Of a DNA stretch of 64,000 nt, positions 20,601 to 30,097 are shown piece by piece. The notes beneath the pieces are model-generated. The model ran no database searches and was not told the origin of the DNA. It was given only the letters and a program-made list of their open reading frames with translations. The translations under genes were made by a program, and so were the position numbers. How positions within the stretch are numbered: the first letter of the stretch is position 1; the number at the start of each line of letters is the position of its first letter. Source of the stretch: Hoeflea sp. (lineage in GTDB: Bacteria > Pseudomonadota > Alphaproteobacteria > Rhizobiales > Rhizobiaceae); contig JACKJT010000003.1 in NCBI GenBank assembly GCA_020637795.1, positions 558,001-622,000 on the forward strand. Direction: 5' to 3'.

Positions 20601-21322
20601 GACGCGCCTCCTTCGCCTTCGTTCCAGAAGTCCGGATCAGCCCGTTCCAGAATCGCGAATGCCTGGCTGATGTCGGCCGTCAGCTCGCGCGCAACCCGGG
20701 CCTTGTCGCCGGATTCGATCGCCTCGAGAATGCCACGGTGATGCAACGTGGCGGCCGTGTCGGTGAGCGGCTTGTGCAGCTTCGCCGCAGCCCGGACATA
20801 GGGACCCGCCTGCATCCACAGGCTTTCAACGATGGGCATGAACACCGAAGAGCCGGCCGCCTCGTAGAGATGAAAATGGAAGGCGTGGTTCAGCGTCGCG
20901 ACATCCTGCGGATCGCTTGTATCCTCGTATTCCGTCGTCAGCATTTCCAGCCGCTCGATATCGGCGGGCGTCAGATTGGCGATCGCGCGTGCGGCAAGCT
21001 CGCTCTCGATCAGGGTTCGCGCCTGGGCAATGTCACGTGCCCGCTCCAGGGTCAGCAGCGGAACCCGCACCCGCCGGTTCGGCATCGCTTCCAGCGCCCG
21101 CTCCGAGACCAGCCGCGCCAGGGCTTCGCGCACCGGCATCGAGCTGACCGACATGCGTTGCGCCACATCTCCCGCCAGGAAGATTTCGCCGGCATCGAAC
21201 CGCGCCTGGATGAGCGCGTTGCGGAGCTGCCGGTAGATCCGGTCCTGAACGGTCTCGCGGCCGACAGGCGCCAGCCCGTCAAGCCCGGACCCGTCAAATC
21301 TGGAGGTGGCCTGAATGTTCAT
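20597..21322 (-). CDS. GntR-family transcriptional regulator (FadR/FCD subfamily)
   Basis: 241 aa from the ATG at 21322. The winged helix-turn-helix (about 22-85: TVQDRIYRQLRNALIQARF, GDVAQRMSVSSMPVREALARLVSERALEAMPNRRVRVP) is GntR-type. The C-terminal FCD ligand domain (about 95-225) contains RTLIESELAARAIANLTP and the metal-binding pattern NHAFHFHLYEAAGSS with a later HHRGILEAI. FCD regulators usually sense an organic acid and repress adjacent catabolic genes. A perfect 12-bp palindrome (21397-21408) sits between it and livG, in the expected place. It is the first gene of the minus-strand unit. Confidence 0.88.
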   Translation of the reverse strand: MNIQATSRFDGSGLDGLAPVGRETVQDRIYRQLRNALIQARFDAGEIFLAGDVAQRMSVSSMPVREALARLVSERALEAMPNRRVRVPLLTLERARDIAQARTLIESELAARAIANLTPADIERLEMLTTEYEDTSDPQDVATLNHAFHFHLYEAAGSSVFMPIVESLWMQAGPYVRAAAKLHKPLTDTAATLHHRGILEAIESGDKARVARELTADISQAFAILERADPDFWNEGEGGAS

Positions 21323-21396
21323 TCCGACAATGCCCGCCCTGCTCGTTTGGATCTTTACTTTAGGCCTCAAACATGATCCTGTAAATGATAAATGAT

Positions 21397-21408
21397 AGTT
21401 GATCAACT
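21397..21408. promoter_or_regulatory. Perfect palindrome AGTTGATCAACT, candidate GntR operator
   Basis: 12-bp perfect dyad in the AT-rich 98-bp region between the divergent GntR and livG genes, 12 nt ahead of the livG ATG. A site in this position could shut off both directions. Binding by the adjacent regulator is inferred. Confidence 0.5.
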
Positions 21409-21420
21409 TTGATTGAGCCC

Positions 21421-22203
21421 ATGACCGGATCCAGTCAGACCCCAATTCTCGAGGCGCGCGGAATCACCAAATCCTTTGGCGGGTTCTGCGTGGTCAACGA
21501 CATTTCGCTGGATCTGGCCACATCGGAGATCCTCGGCGTGATCGGCCCCAACGGCGCCGGTAAATCGACGCTCTTCAACCTTCTGGCGGGTGCGCTGCCG
21601 ATCGACGCGGGAAGCATCCATCTTGCCGGCAAGGACCTGTCCCACGCCCGTCCCGAAGCCAGGATCGCGTCAGGCCTCGGCCGCACCTTTCAGATCCCCC
21701 GGCCCTTCCCCCGCATGACGGTCCTGGAAAACGTCATGACGGCGGCACAGAACCAGCGCGGCGAAAGCCTGCTGTCCGCGCTGGTCGCACCGCGCCAGGT
21801 CGCCGCGCAGGAGCGAAACAACGCAATCCGCGCCCGGGATCTGCTCGATTTCGTCTCGCTCTCGCATCTGGAGGAACAGCCCGCCTCCGTGCTTTCGGGC
21901 GGACAGCGCAAACTGCTCGAACTCGCCCGCGTGCTGATGGCCGAGCCGAAGGTTATCCTGCTTGACGAGCCGGCCGCCGGGGTCAATCCCGCCCTTCTCG
22001 ACCTGATCATCGACCGCATTCACGCCATCAACAAGCTGGGGATCGCGGTACTGCTGATCGAGCATAATATGGAAATGATCGCCCGGCTCTGCCCCCGCGT
22101 TATCGTCATGGCCGCCGGCAAGGCGCTGGCCGAGGGCACGCCGGGAGAGGTCACCAGGCGCGCCGATGTGATCGACGTCTACCTGGAAGGAATGCCGGCA
22201 TGA
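21421..22203 (+). CDS. livG: Branched-chain amino acid-type ABC transporter ATP-binding protein (LivG)
   Basis: 260 aa from ATG 21421; a TTG 12 nt upstream would add four residues. Walker A GPNGAGKSTLFNLL, LivG-type insert with GLGRTFQIPRPFPRMTVLENVM, signature LSGGQRKLLELARVL, Walker B VILLDEPAAGVNP and the H-loop LLIEHNMEMI are all present. It is the first gene of a five-gene plus-strand operon (livG, livF, livH, livM, aldo/keto reductase-Rid) with 4-nt or zero-gap junctions. The cognate binding protein is likely the LivK-type protein at 17503-18759. Confidence 0.93.
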   Translation: MTGSSQTPILEARGITKSFGGFCVVNDISLDLATSEILGVIGPNGAGKSTLFNLLAGALPIDAGSIHLAGKDLSHARPEARIASGLGRTFQIPRPFPRMTVLENVMTAAQNQRGESLLSALVAPRQVAAQERNNAIRARDLLDFVSLSHLEEQPASVLSGGQRKLLELARVLMAEPKVILLDEPAAGVNPALLDLIIDRIHAINKLGIAVLLIEHNMEMIARLCPRVIVMAAGKALAEGTPGEVTRRADVIDVYLEGMPA

Positions 22204-22931
22204 CCGCGCTGGCCGTTGCCGGTCTGCACGCCGGCTATGATCCGGATCTCCCGATCGTCAAGGGCGTGAGCTTCGAGGTCACCCGGGGCGAGGCCGTCTG
22301 CATTCTCGGCCCCAACGGCGCCGGAAAATCCACCATGATCAAGGCCATCGCCGGCCTTGTGCCTTGCTTTGGAGGCCAAGTGCGGCTCGGACAGACCGAC
22401 GTCACCGGACTAGCGCCCCATGTTCTGGTGCGCGGCGGCATGGGTTTTGTGCCGCAGACCGAAAACATCTTCACCCGCCTCACCATTCTCGAAAACCTGC
22501 AGATTGCTGCGCAACTTCTGCCGAAGCCCGAGCGGGCGGACCGCATCGGGGCGATGCTGGACATGTTCCCCGACCTTGCCGCCCGCCCCGGCGAACTGGC
22601 GGGCGCACTCTCCGGCGGCCAGCGCCAGATGCTTGCCGCAGCCCGCGCCCTGCTGACCGAACCGCAGGTGCTCATGCTCGACGAGCCTTCCGCAGGCCTT
22701 TCCCCGAAGCTCGTCGGTCAGGTGTTCGATACCCTGCGCCGCATCTCCGAGGCCGGCGTTACTCTTGTGCTGGTCGAGCAAAATGTCCGCGCGGCCCTGA
22801 CGCTGACAAGCCGTGCACTGGTGCTGGTCGACGGCAAGCTCGCCCATGACGGCACCACGGACGCGCTGCATGACGGCAAGTTGCTCGGCGAACTCTTCCT
22901 CGGCCATCGCGCCACGGAGATTGCCACATGA
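22200..22931 (+). CDS. livF: Branched-chain amino acid-type ABC transporter ATP-binding protein (LivF)
   Basis: 243 aa, overlapping livG by 4 nt (ATGA). Walker A GPNGAGKSTMIKAI, Q-loop FVPQTENIFTRLTILENLQ, signature LSGGQRQMLAAARALL, Walker B VLMLDEPSAGLSP and H-loop LVLVEQNVRAAL are typical of LivF, which forms a heterodimer with LivG. The tight junctions imply co-translation. Confidence 0.93.
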   Translation: MTALAVAGLHAGYDPDLPIVKGVSFEVTRGEAVCILGPNGAGKSTMIKAIAGLVPCFGGQVRLGQTDVTGLAPHVLVRGGMGFVPQTENIFTRLTILENLQIAAQLLPKPERADRIGAMLDMFPDLAARPGELAGALSGGQRQMLAAARALLTEPQVLMLDEPSAGLSPKLVGQVFDTLRRISEAGVTLVLVEQNVRAALTLTSRALVLVDGKLAHDGTTDALHDGKLLGELFLGHRATEIAT

Positions 22932-23842
22932 ACCCGCAAGCCATCATCGATGGCCTCATAGCGGGATCCACAATTGGCCTCGGCGCCATCGGCCTCACTT
23001 TAACCTACTCGATCCTCCGCTTTGCCAACTTCACCCACGGTGACTTTCTCGCCTGGGGAGCCTACCTCACGCTGACGGTTGCAGGCATACTGGGCGGGCT
23101 TGCGGCCGGGCTCGGCGCACCGGTCTATCCGTTCAGCTTCGGATGGGGGCTTCCTCTCGCCATGTTCGGCGGCGTGGCGCTGACCGTCGCGCTCACCCTC
23201 GGGCTCGATCGCATTCTGTTCGGCAAGCTCAGGGCCCGCGGCGCCGACGCAATCATCATCGTCATGGCGAGCTTCGGCGCGTCGATGGCTTTGCGGTCAC
23301 TGCTCGAATTCATCTTCACTGCCAAACCGGCCTACTTCACCAAGGCGCTGCAGATTGCCAAGCCGCTGGGCCTTGGTATGCGCGCCACCCCCGACCAGCT
23401 GTTGGTGATCGGCCTGACCGCAGCCCTCGTGGTGGCCCTGCACCTGCTCGTCACCCGAAGCGCCACCGGCAGGGCCATGCGAGCGGTGTCCGAGAACCCG
23501 AGCCTTGCCGGGGTTTACGGCGTCAATGTCGACAATGTCATCCGGGTCACCTGGATCATTGGCGCGGGCCTCGCCTGCATCGCCGGTGTCATGGCCGGCC
23601 TCCTGGTGCAGATCCGTCCCTACATGGGTTTCGACCTGCTGCTGCCGCTGTTCTCGGCGGCGATTCTCGGCGGCATCGGCTCCATACCGGGCGCCATGTT
23701 GGGCGGCCTGATCATCGGGCTCGCGGAAGCCTTCGCGGTGCAGATCGTCGGCGCGGAATGGCGCGCCGCCATTTCCTTCGTCATTCTCGTGCTGGTGCTG
23801 ATGCTGCGCCCGCAGGGCCTCTTCGGCCAGAAGGGGGCGTGA
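22928..23842 (+). CDS. livH: Branched-chain amino acid-type ABC transporter permease (LivH)
   Basis: 304 aa, overlapping livF by 4 nt. The N-terminus GLIAGSTIGLGAIGLTLTYSILRFANFTHGDFLAWGAY is the LivH hallmark; the central GRAMRAVSENPSLAGVYGVNVDNV is the cytoplasmic coupling loop. Around eight hydrophobic helices are apparent. It pairs with LivM, whose ATG follows the stop directly. Confidence 0.93.
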   Translation: MNPQAIIDGLIAGSTIGLGAIGLTLTYSILRFANFTHGDFLAWGAYLTLTVAGILGGLAAGLGAPVYPFSFGWGLPLAMFGGVALTVALTLGLDRILFGKLRARGADAIIIVMASFGASMALRSLLEFIFTAKPAYFTKALQIAKPLGLGMRATPDQLLVIGLTAALVVALHLLVTRSATGRAMRAVSENPSLAGVYGVNVDNVIRVTWIIGAGLACIAGVMAGLLVQIRPYMGFDLLLPLFSAAILGGIGSIPGAMLGGLIIGLAEAFAVQIVGAEWRAAISFVILVLVLMLRPQGLFGQKGA

Positions 23843-24808
23843 ATGGAACTCGTCGCGTACGCCGCCTTCTTCCTCACCATTGCGCTTACCTACGCGATCA
23901 TCTGTCTCGGGCTCAATGTGCAATGGGGCCAGACCGGGCTGTTCAATGTCGGCATCGCCGGCTTTGTCGGCCTCGGCGCCTATGTCTCCGCCGCCCTGAC
24001 AACGCCTGATGCGGCCGAGCGCATCGGCGGCTTCGGGCTTCCCATCGCACTTGGCTGGCTGGCGGCCATGGTGGCCGGAGGCTCTCTCGCGCTCGCGGTC
24101 GGGCTGCTCACGCTCAGAATGCGCTCAGACTATCTGGCCATCACCACCTTCGGCATTGCCGTGGCGCTCCAGCTTGTCTTCCAGAACACCGAGAGCCTCA
24201 CCGGCGGCGCCTTCGGCATGGCCTTCATACCACGACCCTTTTCGGGACTGCAGGGAGAGGCCTTCGCTTTCAACGGTCTCAACCTCCTTCTGACCGCCGC
24301 GGTCGTCCTCGTCTGCTACCTGCTGCTCGAGCACCTTCTGCGCAGTCCCTGGGGCCGCGCTCTGCGGGCGGTGCGCGAGGACGAGGTCGCAGCCCAGGCG
24401 CTCGGCAAGAACCCGGTGCTGCTGCGCATCCAGGCCTTTGCTCTGGGCGGCGCCATCATGGCGCTGGCCGGTGCCGTGCAGGCCCACTTCATCGGTTTCA
24501 TCGCACCGGGCAATTACCTGCCGATGATGACCTTCCAGGTCTGGGCCATGCTGATCGTCGGCGGATCGGGCAACAATCGCGGCGCGATCCTCGGCGCGGT
24601 TCTGGTCTGGGCCATATGGGCCTTGTCCGGAGCTTTGATCTCGGAAGTTTTCCCCGCCGACCAGCAGGCCCGCGCCGCATCGCTGCAGATCGTCATCATC
24701 GGCGTGATGCTCTGCGTCATTCTATTGTGGAGACCGCAGGGCATCCTGCCCGAAGTGCGCTCCGTGTCGCGTCATCTCGGACGCCGCAACAAGGACATTC
24801 AATCATGA
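23843..24808 (+). CDS. livM: Branched-chain amino acid-type ABC transporter permease (LivM)
   Basis: 321 aa starting immediately after the livH stop. LivM features are visible: LNVQWGQTGLFNVGIAGFVGLGAY near residue 28, the coupling loop GRALRAVREDEVAAQALGKNPVLLR, and GGSGNNRGAILGAVLVW near the C-terminus. It ends in an ATGA overlap with the fused aldo/keto reductase gene, tying catabolism to uptake. Confidence 0.93.
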   Translation: MELVAYAAFFLTIALTYAIICLGLNVQWGQTGLFNVGIAGFVGLGAYVSAALTTPDAAERIGGFGLPIALGWLAAMVAGGSLALAVGLLTLRMRSDYLAITTFGIAVALQLVFQNTESLTGGAFGMAFIPRPFSGLQGEAFAFNGLNLLLTAAVVLVCYLLLEHLLRSPWGRALRAVREDEVAAQALGKNPVLLRIQAFALGGAIMALAGAVQAHFIGFIAPGNYLPMMTFQVWAMLIVGGSGNNRGAILGAVLVWAIWALSGALISEVFPADQQARAASLQIVIIGVMLCVILLWRPQGILPEVRSVSRHLGRRNKDIQS

Positions 24809-26271
24809 AACCCGACCGCAAGGATCTCGCCCCCGGCCTGTCGATCAGCCGCATTTTGACCGGCCTGTGGCAGGTTGCCGACCAAGAGAAAGACGGTGTC
24901 ATCCTCGACCCGGTCGCGGGCGCCAAGGCGCTTGCCGAATATGCCGCCGAAGGCTTCGACACCTTCGACATGGCCGACCACTACGGCACCTCCGAGCTGA
25001 TCACCGGCGAATTGCTTCGCAGCTGGCAGGGCGGCGACTGCCCCCGGGCCTTTACCAAATGGTGCCCGGAACCCGGCCCGATGACACCGGAGATCGTCCG
25101 CGCCGGTGTGCAGGACCGTCTCGACCGCCTTGGCGTCGAGCGCGTCGATCTGCTCCAGTTCCACTGGTGGACCTTCGAGCATCCTGCCTGGCTCGATGCC
25201 CTGCACGAGATGAAGCGCCTGAAACAGGAAGGTCTGATCGGCGAGATCGGCGTCACCAATTTCGACGCCGCCCATCTCGATCTGGCGCTGGCCGAAGGCA
25301 TCCCGCTTGTCTCCAACCAGGTCTCGTTTTCCCTGATCGATCGCCGCGCCGCGGGCCATCTGGCGGACGTCTGCAAGAAGCATGGCGTGCAGCTTCTCGC
25401 CTACGGCACACTGTGTGGCGGCTTCCTGTCCGAGCGCTGGCTCGGCAAGCCCGAACCGGAAGCGGTCAAGGACTGGAGCGGATCGAAATACTTGAGGTTC
25501 ATTCAAGCCGCCGGTGGCTGGAACGGCTACCAGGGAATACTCGCGGCAGCCGACGCAATTGCCCGCAAGCACGGTGTCTCGATCTCCAACGTCGCCACGA
25601 GATGGGTGCTGGAGCACCCCCATGTCGCAGGCGTCATCGTCGGCGCGCGGCTGGGCGAAAACCAGCACCGGGCCGACAATCTGCGGCTGTTCCAGTTTGA
25701 ACTCGATACGGACGACCATGCACGGCTCGACCAGGCCTTTGCCGCGACCCGCATGATCCCCGGCGACTGCGGCGACGAATACCGCCAGCCGCCCTTCCTC
25801 ACCGCCTCGGGCGATCTGAGCCACCACCTCTCCGAGATGCCCAGCGCCATGCAGGCCGTGCCCGATCCGGACAATCCGGACCGTGCACGGGTCTTTTCCG
25901 GTTCGCTCTGGGAACCGATTGCCGGCTATTGCCGCGCCCTGCGCGATGGCGACCGGATCGTGGTTTCAGGCACGACCGCCACCCATGGAGTCGATCGAAC
26001 CGTCGCCCTTGATGACGCCGGTGCGCAGACGACCTACATCCTCGACAAGATCGCCGCCTCCGTTCGGGCGCTCGGCGGAGACCCGAAGGACATGCTGCGG
26101 ACCCGCATGTATCTGCGTGGCGAGGAAGACATCGAGGCGGCGGCCCGCGCGCACGGGCTGCGCTTTGCCACCAACCCGCCCGCCAACACGACGTTCCTGG
26201 TCGGAAACCTGATCGGCGACTTCCGGGTCGAGATCGAGGCCGAGGCTGTGGTCAGCCGGAAACGGGACTGA
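24805..26271 (+). CDS. Aldo/keto reductase fused to a Rid (YjgF/YER057c/UK114) domain
   Basis: 488 aa from the ATG that overlaps the livM stop. Residues about 1-340 are an aldo/keto reductase with Asp and Tyr in DTFDMADHYGTSE, Lys in FTKWCPEPG and His in LLQFHWWTFEHP. Residues about 358-488 are a Rid-type domain (DGDRIVVSGTTATHG, VRALGGDPKDMLRTRMYL, FRVEIEAEAVV). Archetypal RidA has an Arg in its P-A-R-T/S motif that binds the iminium acid; here the motif reads PPANTT, so that Arg is replaced by Asn and classic 2-aminoacrylate deaminase activity is doubtful. The two domains may act in sequence on a compound brought in by the Liv system. The gene converges with a flavoenzyme gene 12 nt away. 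Confidence 0.88.
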   Translation: MKPDRKDLAPGLSISRILTGLWQVADQEKDGVILDPVAGAKALAEYAAEGFDTFDMADHYGTSELITGELLRSWQGGDCPRAFTKWCPEPGPMTPEIVRAGVQDRLDRLGVERVDLLQFHWWTFEHPAWLDALHEMKRLKQEGLIGEIGVTNFDAAHLDLALAEGIPLVSNQVSFSLIDRRAAGHLADVCKKHGVQLLAYGTLCGGFLSERWLGKPEPEAVKDWSGSKYLRFIQAAGGWNGYQGILAAADAIARKHGVSISNVATRWVLEHPHVAGVIVGARLGENQHRADNLRLFQFELDTDDHARLDQAFAATRMIPGDCGDEYRQPPFLTASGDLSHHLSEMPSAMQAVPDPDNPDRARVFSGSLWEPIAGYCRALRDGDRIVVSGTTATHGVDRTVALDDAGAQTTYILDKIAASVRALGGDPKDMLRTRMYLRGEEDIEAAARAHGLRFATNPPANTTFLVGNLIGDFRVEIEAEAVVSRKRD

Positions 26272-26283
26272 AGCCGGCCCGGC

Positions 26284-27588
26284 TCAGATCCCGAGCCGGT
26301 CCCTGAGGCGATAGACCGCAACCGACGGGGCCAGGAACCACGGGTTTCCGGTATAGAACGGCCGCGTTTGGAACGGAATCTGGCTGAAGGCGCCGAGATC
26401 CGTGTCGGTTCCTGCCACCGCCCTCCCGAGCCTCGATCCCAGATACCCGGCCATTCCCACGCCCGAGCCGCAGTAGCCCATGGCGTAATAGAGGCCCTTG
26501 TCTTCGCCGCAATGCATCAGTGTGTCGAAGGAAAAGGCAACGATCCCGGCCCAGGAATGGCTGATGCGGGTGTGCGCAAGCTCCGGAAACAGCCGAACCA
26601 GTTCGGCCAGCAGCTTCGGTCCGCTCCTGCGCGGATCGGTTTCCTGCAACGATACCCGTCCACCGAACAGGATGCGCTTCCGGTCCGGCGACGGCCGGTA
26701 GTAGTAGACCAGCTTGCGCGTATCCGACAGGATGCGGTTGGTCGGAAACAACCGATCCATCACCTCGGCGGGAATTTCCTCGGTGGCAATGACGTAGGAC
26801 CCGATCGGGATCACCCGCCGCTGCTGCCATGGCGACAAGGAACCCGTGTAGCCGTTGGTGGCGATGATCACCTTGTTGGCGCGGACCCGTCCCTTGTCGG
26901 TCGAAACTTCAAAGCCCTGGGATGTCCGCTCGAGGTCATTCACCCGGCACTGGCTGATGATGCTCGCACCCGCCGCCTTCGCCACCCCGAGAATCCCCGC
27001 ATGATACTTGCCGGGATCAAGGCTCGCATGCTTGGGAAAGACGATGCCCCCATGATAGGCGTCGGTGCCGAGTTCCTGATGCTGGCTGTCGCGCGGCACC
27101 ATGAAGGCCCCGGTCTCGAAGCCGGGATGCCGGGTCTCGCAGTCCTGTGCCAGCTTGTCATATTGTCCCGCCGTATGCGCCCCGTGGAACCGGCCGACGA
27201 CCCCGAAATCACAGTCGATCTTTTCCTGGTCCACGAAGGTGGAGACATGATCGAGCGAAGCCTGGCCTTCCTTCAGGATGGCGATGGCGCGGGCTTCTCC
27301 ATATCGCTGCTTGAGCTTGGAAAACGACGGTTTGACGCTGGTCGAGATCTGTCCGCCATTGCGGGTGCTGCAGCCGAAGCCTGCCGCCTCCGCATCGACG
27401 ACGACTGTCTCAAGACCGGCGCGTGCGGTCTGCACCGCCGCATGCAGGCCGGTGTAGCCCGAGCCGATGATCAGCACGTCCGCAGTCGCGGGCGGCTTCG
27501 TCAAATCGTCCGGCTGCCGGGGGCTCGCTTCCCACCAGTAGGGCATAGGCTTGAAGTCTGGAGTGAAACAATCGCTCGGCTTTGCCAT
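26284..27588 (-). CDS. FAD-dependent amine oxidoreductase, PuuB / DAO family
   Basis: 434 aa from the ATG at 27588, which has AGGAA 6 nt upstream; a start 15 nt earlier is possible. The dinucleotide-binding motif VLIIGSGYTGLHAAVQTARAG is near residue 38, followed by STRNGGQISTSVKPSF, a signature of gamma-glutamylputrescine oxidase-like proteins. C-terminal FAD contacts are in YYAMGYCGSGVGMAGYLGSRLG. Such enzymes oxidise primary or secondary amines to imines with release of hydrogen peroxide. It is the last gene of a six-gene unit with a polyamine-type importer and a GMC oxidoreductase. The true substrate is not visible. Confidence 0.87.
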   Translation of the reverse strand: MAKPSDCFTPDFKPMPYWWEASPRQPDDLTKPPATADVLIIGSGYTGLHAAVQTARAGLETVVVDAEAAGFGCSTRNGGQISTSVKPSFSKLKQRYGEARAIAILKEGQASLDHVSTFVDQEKIDCDFGVVGRFHGAHTAGQYDKLAQDCETRHPGFETGAFMVPRDSQHQELGTDAYHGGIVFPKHASLDPGKYHAGILGVAKAAGASIISQCRVNDLERTSQGFEVSTDKGRVRANKVIIATNGYTGSLSPWQQRRVIPIGSYVIATEEIPAEVMDRLFPTNRILSDTRKLVYYYRPSPDRKRILFGGRVSLQETDPRRSGPKLLAELVRLFPELAHTRISHSWAGIVAFSFDTLMHCGEDKGLYYAMGYCGSGVGMAGYLGSRLGRAVAGTDTDLGAFSQIPFQTRPFYTGNPWFLAPSVAVYRLRDRLGI

Positions 27589-27589
27589 C

Positions 27590-29224
27590 TTATGTTCCTG
27601 CATGGTCGGAGAGGATCATGTCGGCGCCCTTTTCGGCCACCATGATTGTCGGCGCATTTGTATTGCCCGAGGTCACGGTCGGAAAGACCGATGCATCGAT
27701 CACGCGAAGATTGTCCAGCCCGTGCACCTTCAGCTTCGGGCTGACGACGCTGTCACCGGTGTCGCTGCCCATGCGGCAGGTGCTGACCGGATGGAACACA
27801 GTACCCGCCCGTTCCCGGATGTCGGCAATCATTTCCTCGTCGGTCTCCACTTGGCGGCCCGGACGGATTTCCTCCTCGAGAATGTCCGCGAAGGCGGGAG
27901 AATCTGCAAGCCGGCGCAGGAAACGGGCTCCCTCGAGCTGTTCCGCAACGTCATGGTTGGTCGACAGGTAGTTCGGATGGATCGCCGGCGCATCGAACGG
28001 ATCGGCAGACTTCAGATCCAGGTGACCGCGGCTGGTCGGCCGGGTCGGCTGCGTTCCCATGATCACGCCGGAGAACGGGTCCGGGCTCATCAGCGGTCGC
28101 TTGCCGGGCGGCGCCTTGGTATAGCTGACCGGCGAGAAATAGAGCTGCATGTTGGGGCGCTCGAGCTCCCGCCGCGTCCGGATGAAGCCGCCGGCCTGGT
28201 TGACCCCGAGCGACAGCGGCCCCCTGCGCCTGAGCACATAATTGATGCCGTGGCGCAACTTTCCGATCAGCGGCCTGAGCTCGTCATTGAGGGTCCGGAC
28301 CCTGGCCTTGTAGGTATGATCGATGCACAGGTGATCCTGCAGGTGCTGGCCCACATTCGGCTGATCATACACGACCTCGATGCCATGCCGTTTCAGCGTT
28401 TCCGCCGAACCGACCCCGGACAACATCAACAACTGCGGCGAGTTTACCGCGCCGCCGGAAACGATCACTTCCCGCCCGGCATACACCCGTTCGGTCTTGC
28501 CATTCCGGACGAATTCCACGCCGGTGGCGCGTGTCCCTGCGAACAGGATCCGCGTCGCGTGCGCGCGCGAGATCACCGTCAGATTGGAACGCCTGCGCGC
28601 CGGATTGAGATAGGCCCGCGCCGCCGACATCCGGAAACCGCCCCTGGCGGTGTTCTGGTAAAACCCGATACCTTCATTGCTGGCGGCATTGAAATCGGGA
28701 TTGTAATTCAACCCGCACTCTTCCCCCGCCCGGATGAAATTCTTACAGGTCGGATGCAGGTCACGCTCCATCGTCGAAACATAAAGCGGACCTTGGCCGC
28801 CGCGCCATTCGGTTTCACCCCGGTCGCTGGTTTCGCTTTTCTTGAAATAGGGGAGCACGTCGTCCCAGCCCCAACCGGGATTGCCCATCGCCGCCCAGTC
28901 GTCGAAATCGCCGCGATGGCCGCGGATGTAGACCATGGCATTGATCGATGACGAGCCGCCGATCACCTTGCCGCGCGGCCAGTAGCTCACACGGTTGCCA
29001 GTTCCGGGATCAGGCTCGGACCTGTACATCCAGTTGATGCGCTTGTCGTAGAACGCCATGCCATAGCCGATCGGCATCCAGATCTTGAAATTGCGGTCAT
29101 GCCCGCCGGCTTCCAGCAGCAGCACCGAGTATCTGCCGTTCTCGGTCAATCGGTTGGCGAGCACACAGCCGGCCGAACCTGCGCCAACAATCACGAAGTC
29201 AAATGTCTGCACGGGGTGCGCCAC
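27590..29224 (-). CDS. GMC oxidoreductase, choline dehydrogenase-like
   Basis: 544 aa. FAD-binding [17 protein letters not shown] at the N-terminus, the GMC signature 1 region [29 protein letters not shown] (about residues 79-107), signature 2 near [16 protein letters not shown], and the catalytic [11 protein letters not shown] plus [18 protein letters not shown] at the C-terminus. GMC enzymes oxidise alcohols to aldehydes; the closest familiar type is choline dehydrogenase (BetA), about 550 aa. It lies 15 nt after the permease gene and immediately before the PuuB-like gene. With no BetB or BetI beside it, a choline role is possible but unproven; the aldehyde dehydrogenase at 36213 could complete the pathway. 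Confidence 0.87.
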   Translation of the reverse strand: MAHPVQTFDFVIVGAGSAGCVLANRLTENGRYSVLLLEAGGHDRNFKIWMPIGYGMAFYDKRINWMYRSEPDPGTGNRVSYWPRGKVIGGSSSINAMVYIRGHRGDFDDWAAMGNPGWGWDDVLPYFKKSETSDRGETEWRGGQGPLYVSTMERDLHPTCKNFIRAGEECGLNYNPDFNAASNEGIGFYQNTARGGFRMSAARAYLNPARRRSNLTVISRAHATRILFAGTRATGVEFVRNGKTERVYAGREVIVSGGAVNSPQLLMLSGVGSAETLKRHGIEVVYDQPNVGQHLQDHLCIDHTYKARVRTLNDELRPLIGKLRHGINYVLRRRGPLSLGVNQAGGFIRTRRELERPNMQLYFSPVSYTKAPPGKRPLMSPDPFSGVIMGTQPTRPTSRGHLDLKSADPFDAPAIHPNYLSTNHDVAEQLEGARFLRRLADSPAFADILEEEIRPGRQVETDEEMIADIRERAGTVFHPVSTCRMGSDTGDSVVSPKLKVHGLDNLRVIDASVFPTVTSGNTNAPTIMVAEKGADMILSDHAGT

Positions 29225-29239
29225 TCTTGGGTTATGGGC

Positions 29240-30097
29240 TCAGGTTTGGGGTTTGTCGCGTTGAACCAGGATCGACACCAGCGCCAGCAGGGCCGAGCCG
29301 ATCATCAGGAAGAACGAGACAGCATTAAGCACCGGCGTCGAGCCGACCTTGACCATCCGGTCATACATGGTGATCGTCAACGGCGCTTCCGAACCGACCA
29401 GGAACAGCGTCGTGTTGAAATTCTCGAACGAGACCAGGAATGCCACGATGCCTGCAGCCGCCATCGCCGGAAACAGGAACGGCAGCGTGATCGTCCGGAG
29501 CACGCGCACCCGGCTGGCGCCGAGATTGTAGGCCGCCTCCTCCATCGACGCATCGAACTTCTTGAGCCGTGCGATGATCACCAGCGAGGTGATCGTGGTG
29601 ATGAACGAGAATTGGCCGAGCACCACGAGCACGATGCCCGGACGCAGGAAATCCAGATCCAGCGACAACGCCTCTTCCGCGCCATTGGCGATGTTGCTGG
29701 CAAGCAGCAGGATGGAGATGCCCAGAATGACGCCGGGAATGACCAGCGGCAGCACCATCATGATGTAGAAAAAGTCCTTTGCCGGAAATCTGCAACGCAC
29801 GAACAGGAATGCATTGCAGGTGCCCACGAAAACCGAAAGCAGCGAAACGCAGCTTGCAATGACGAAGGAATAGTAGAGACCGCGCAACAAACGCCGGTCA
29901 TGAAACATCCCGAGTTTCGGTTCGGAATCGTTGAAGAACCAATCGAGCGTGAAACCCTGCCAGGGCAGCGACGGGAACTGCGAATCGTTGAAGGCGAACA
30001 TGCCTGCCGCAACCAGCGGCGCCGCCAGGAACACGAAGAACAGCGCCACGTAAATCCGGTAGCTGGCGAGAAAGGCGGTGTTGGGTTTGATTGCCAT
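29240..30097 (-). CDS. ABC transporter permease, PotC-like
   Basis: 285 aa, start at 30097, overlapping the upstream permease stop by one base (TGATG). About six membrane helices and the EAA loop FDASMEEAAYNLGASRVRVLRTITLPFLFPA identify a PotC/PotI-type permease. It belongs to the second polyamine-type importer of the window and is of ordinary length, unlike the enlarged permease at 3707. Confidence 0.91.
   Translation of the reverse strand: MAIKPNTAFLASYRIYVALFFVFLAAPLVAAGMFAFNDSQFPSLPWQGFTLDWFFNDSEPKLGMFHDRRLLRGLYYSFVIASCVSLLSVFVGTCNAFLFVRCRFPAKDFFYIMMVLPLVIPGVILGISILLLASNIANGAEEALSLDLDFLRPGIVLVVLGQFSFITTITSLVIIARLKKFDASMEEAAYNLGASRVRVLRTITLPFLFPAMAAAGIVAFLVSFENFNTTLFLVGSEAPLTITMYDRMVKVGSTPVLNAVSFFLMIGSALLALVSILVQRDKPQT

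Noticed and set aside
26272..26284. AGCCGGCCCGGCT dyad between the aldo/keto reductase-Rid gene and the PuuB-like gene
   Set aside because: Only a five-base-pair stem once loop size is allowed; common by chance in GC-rich DNA.
26368..27645. Plus-strand frame opposite the PuuB-like gene
   Set aside because: Shadow frame with no domain; the minus-strand flavoenzyme is clear.
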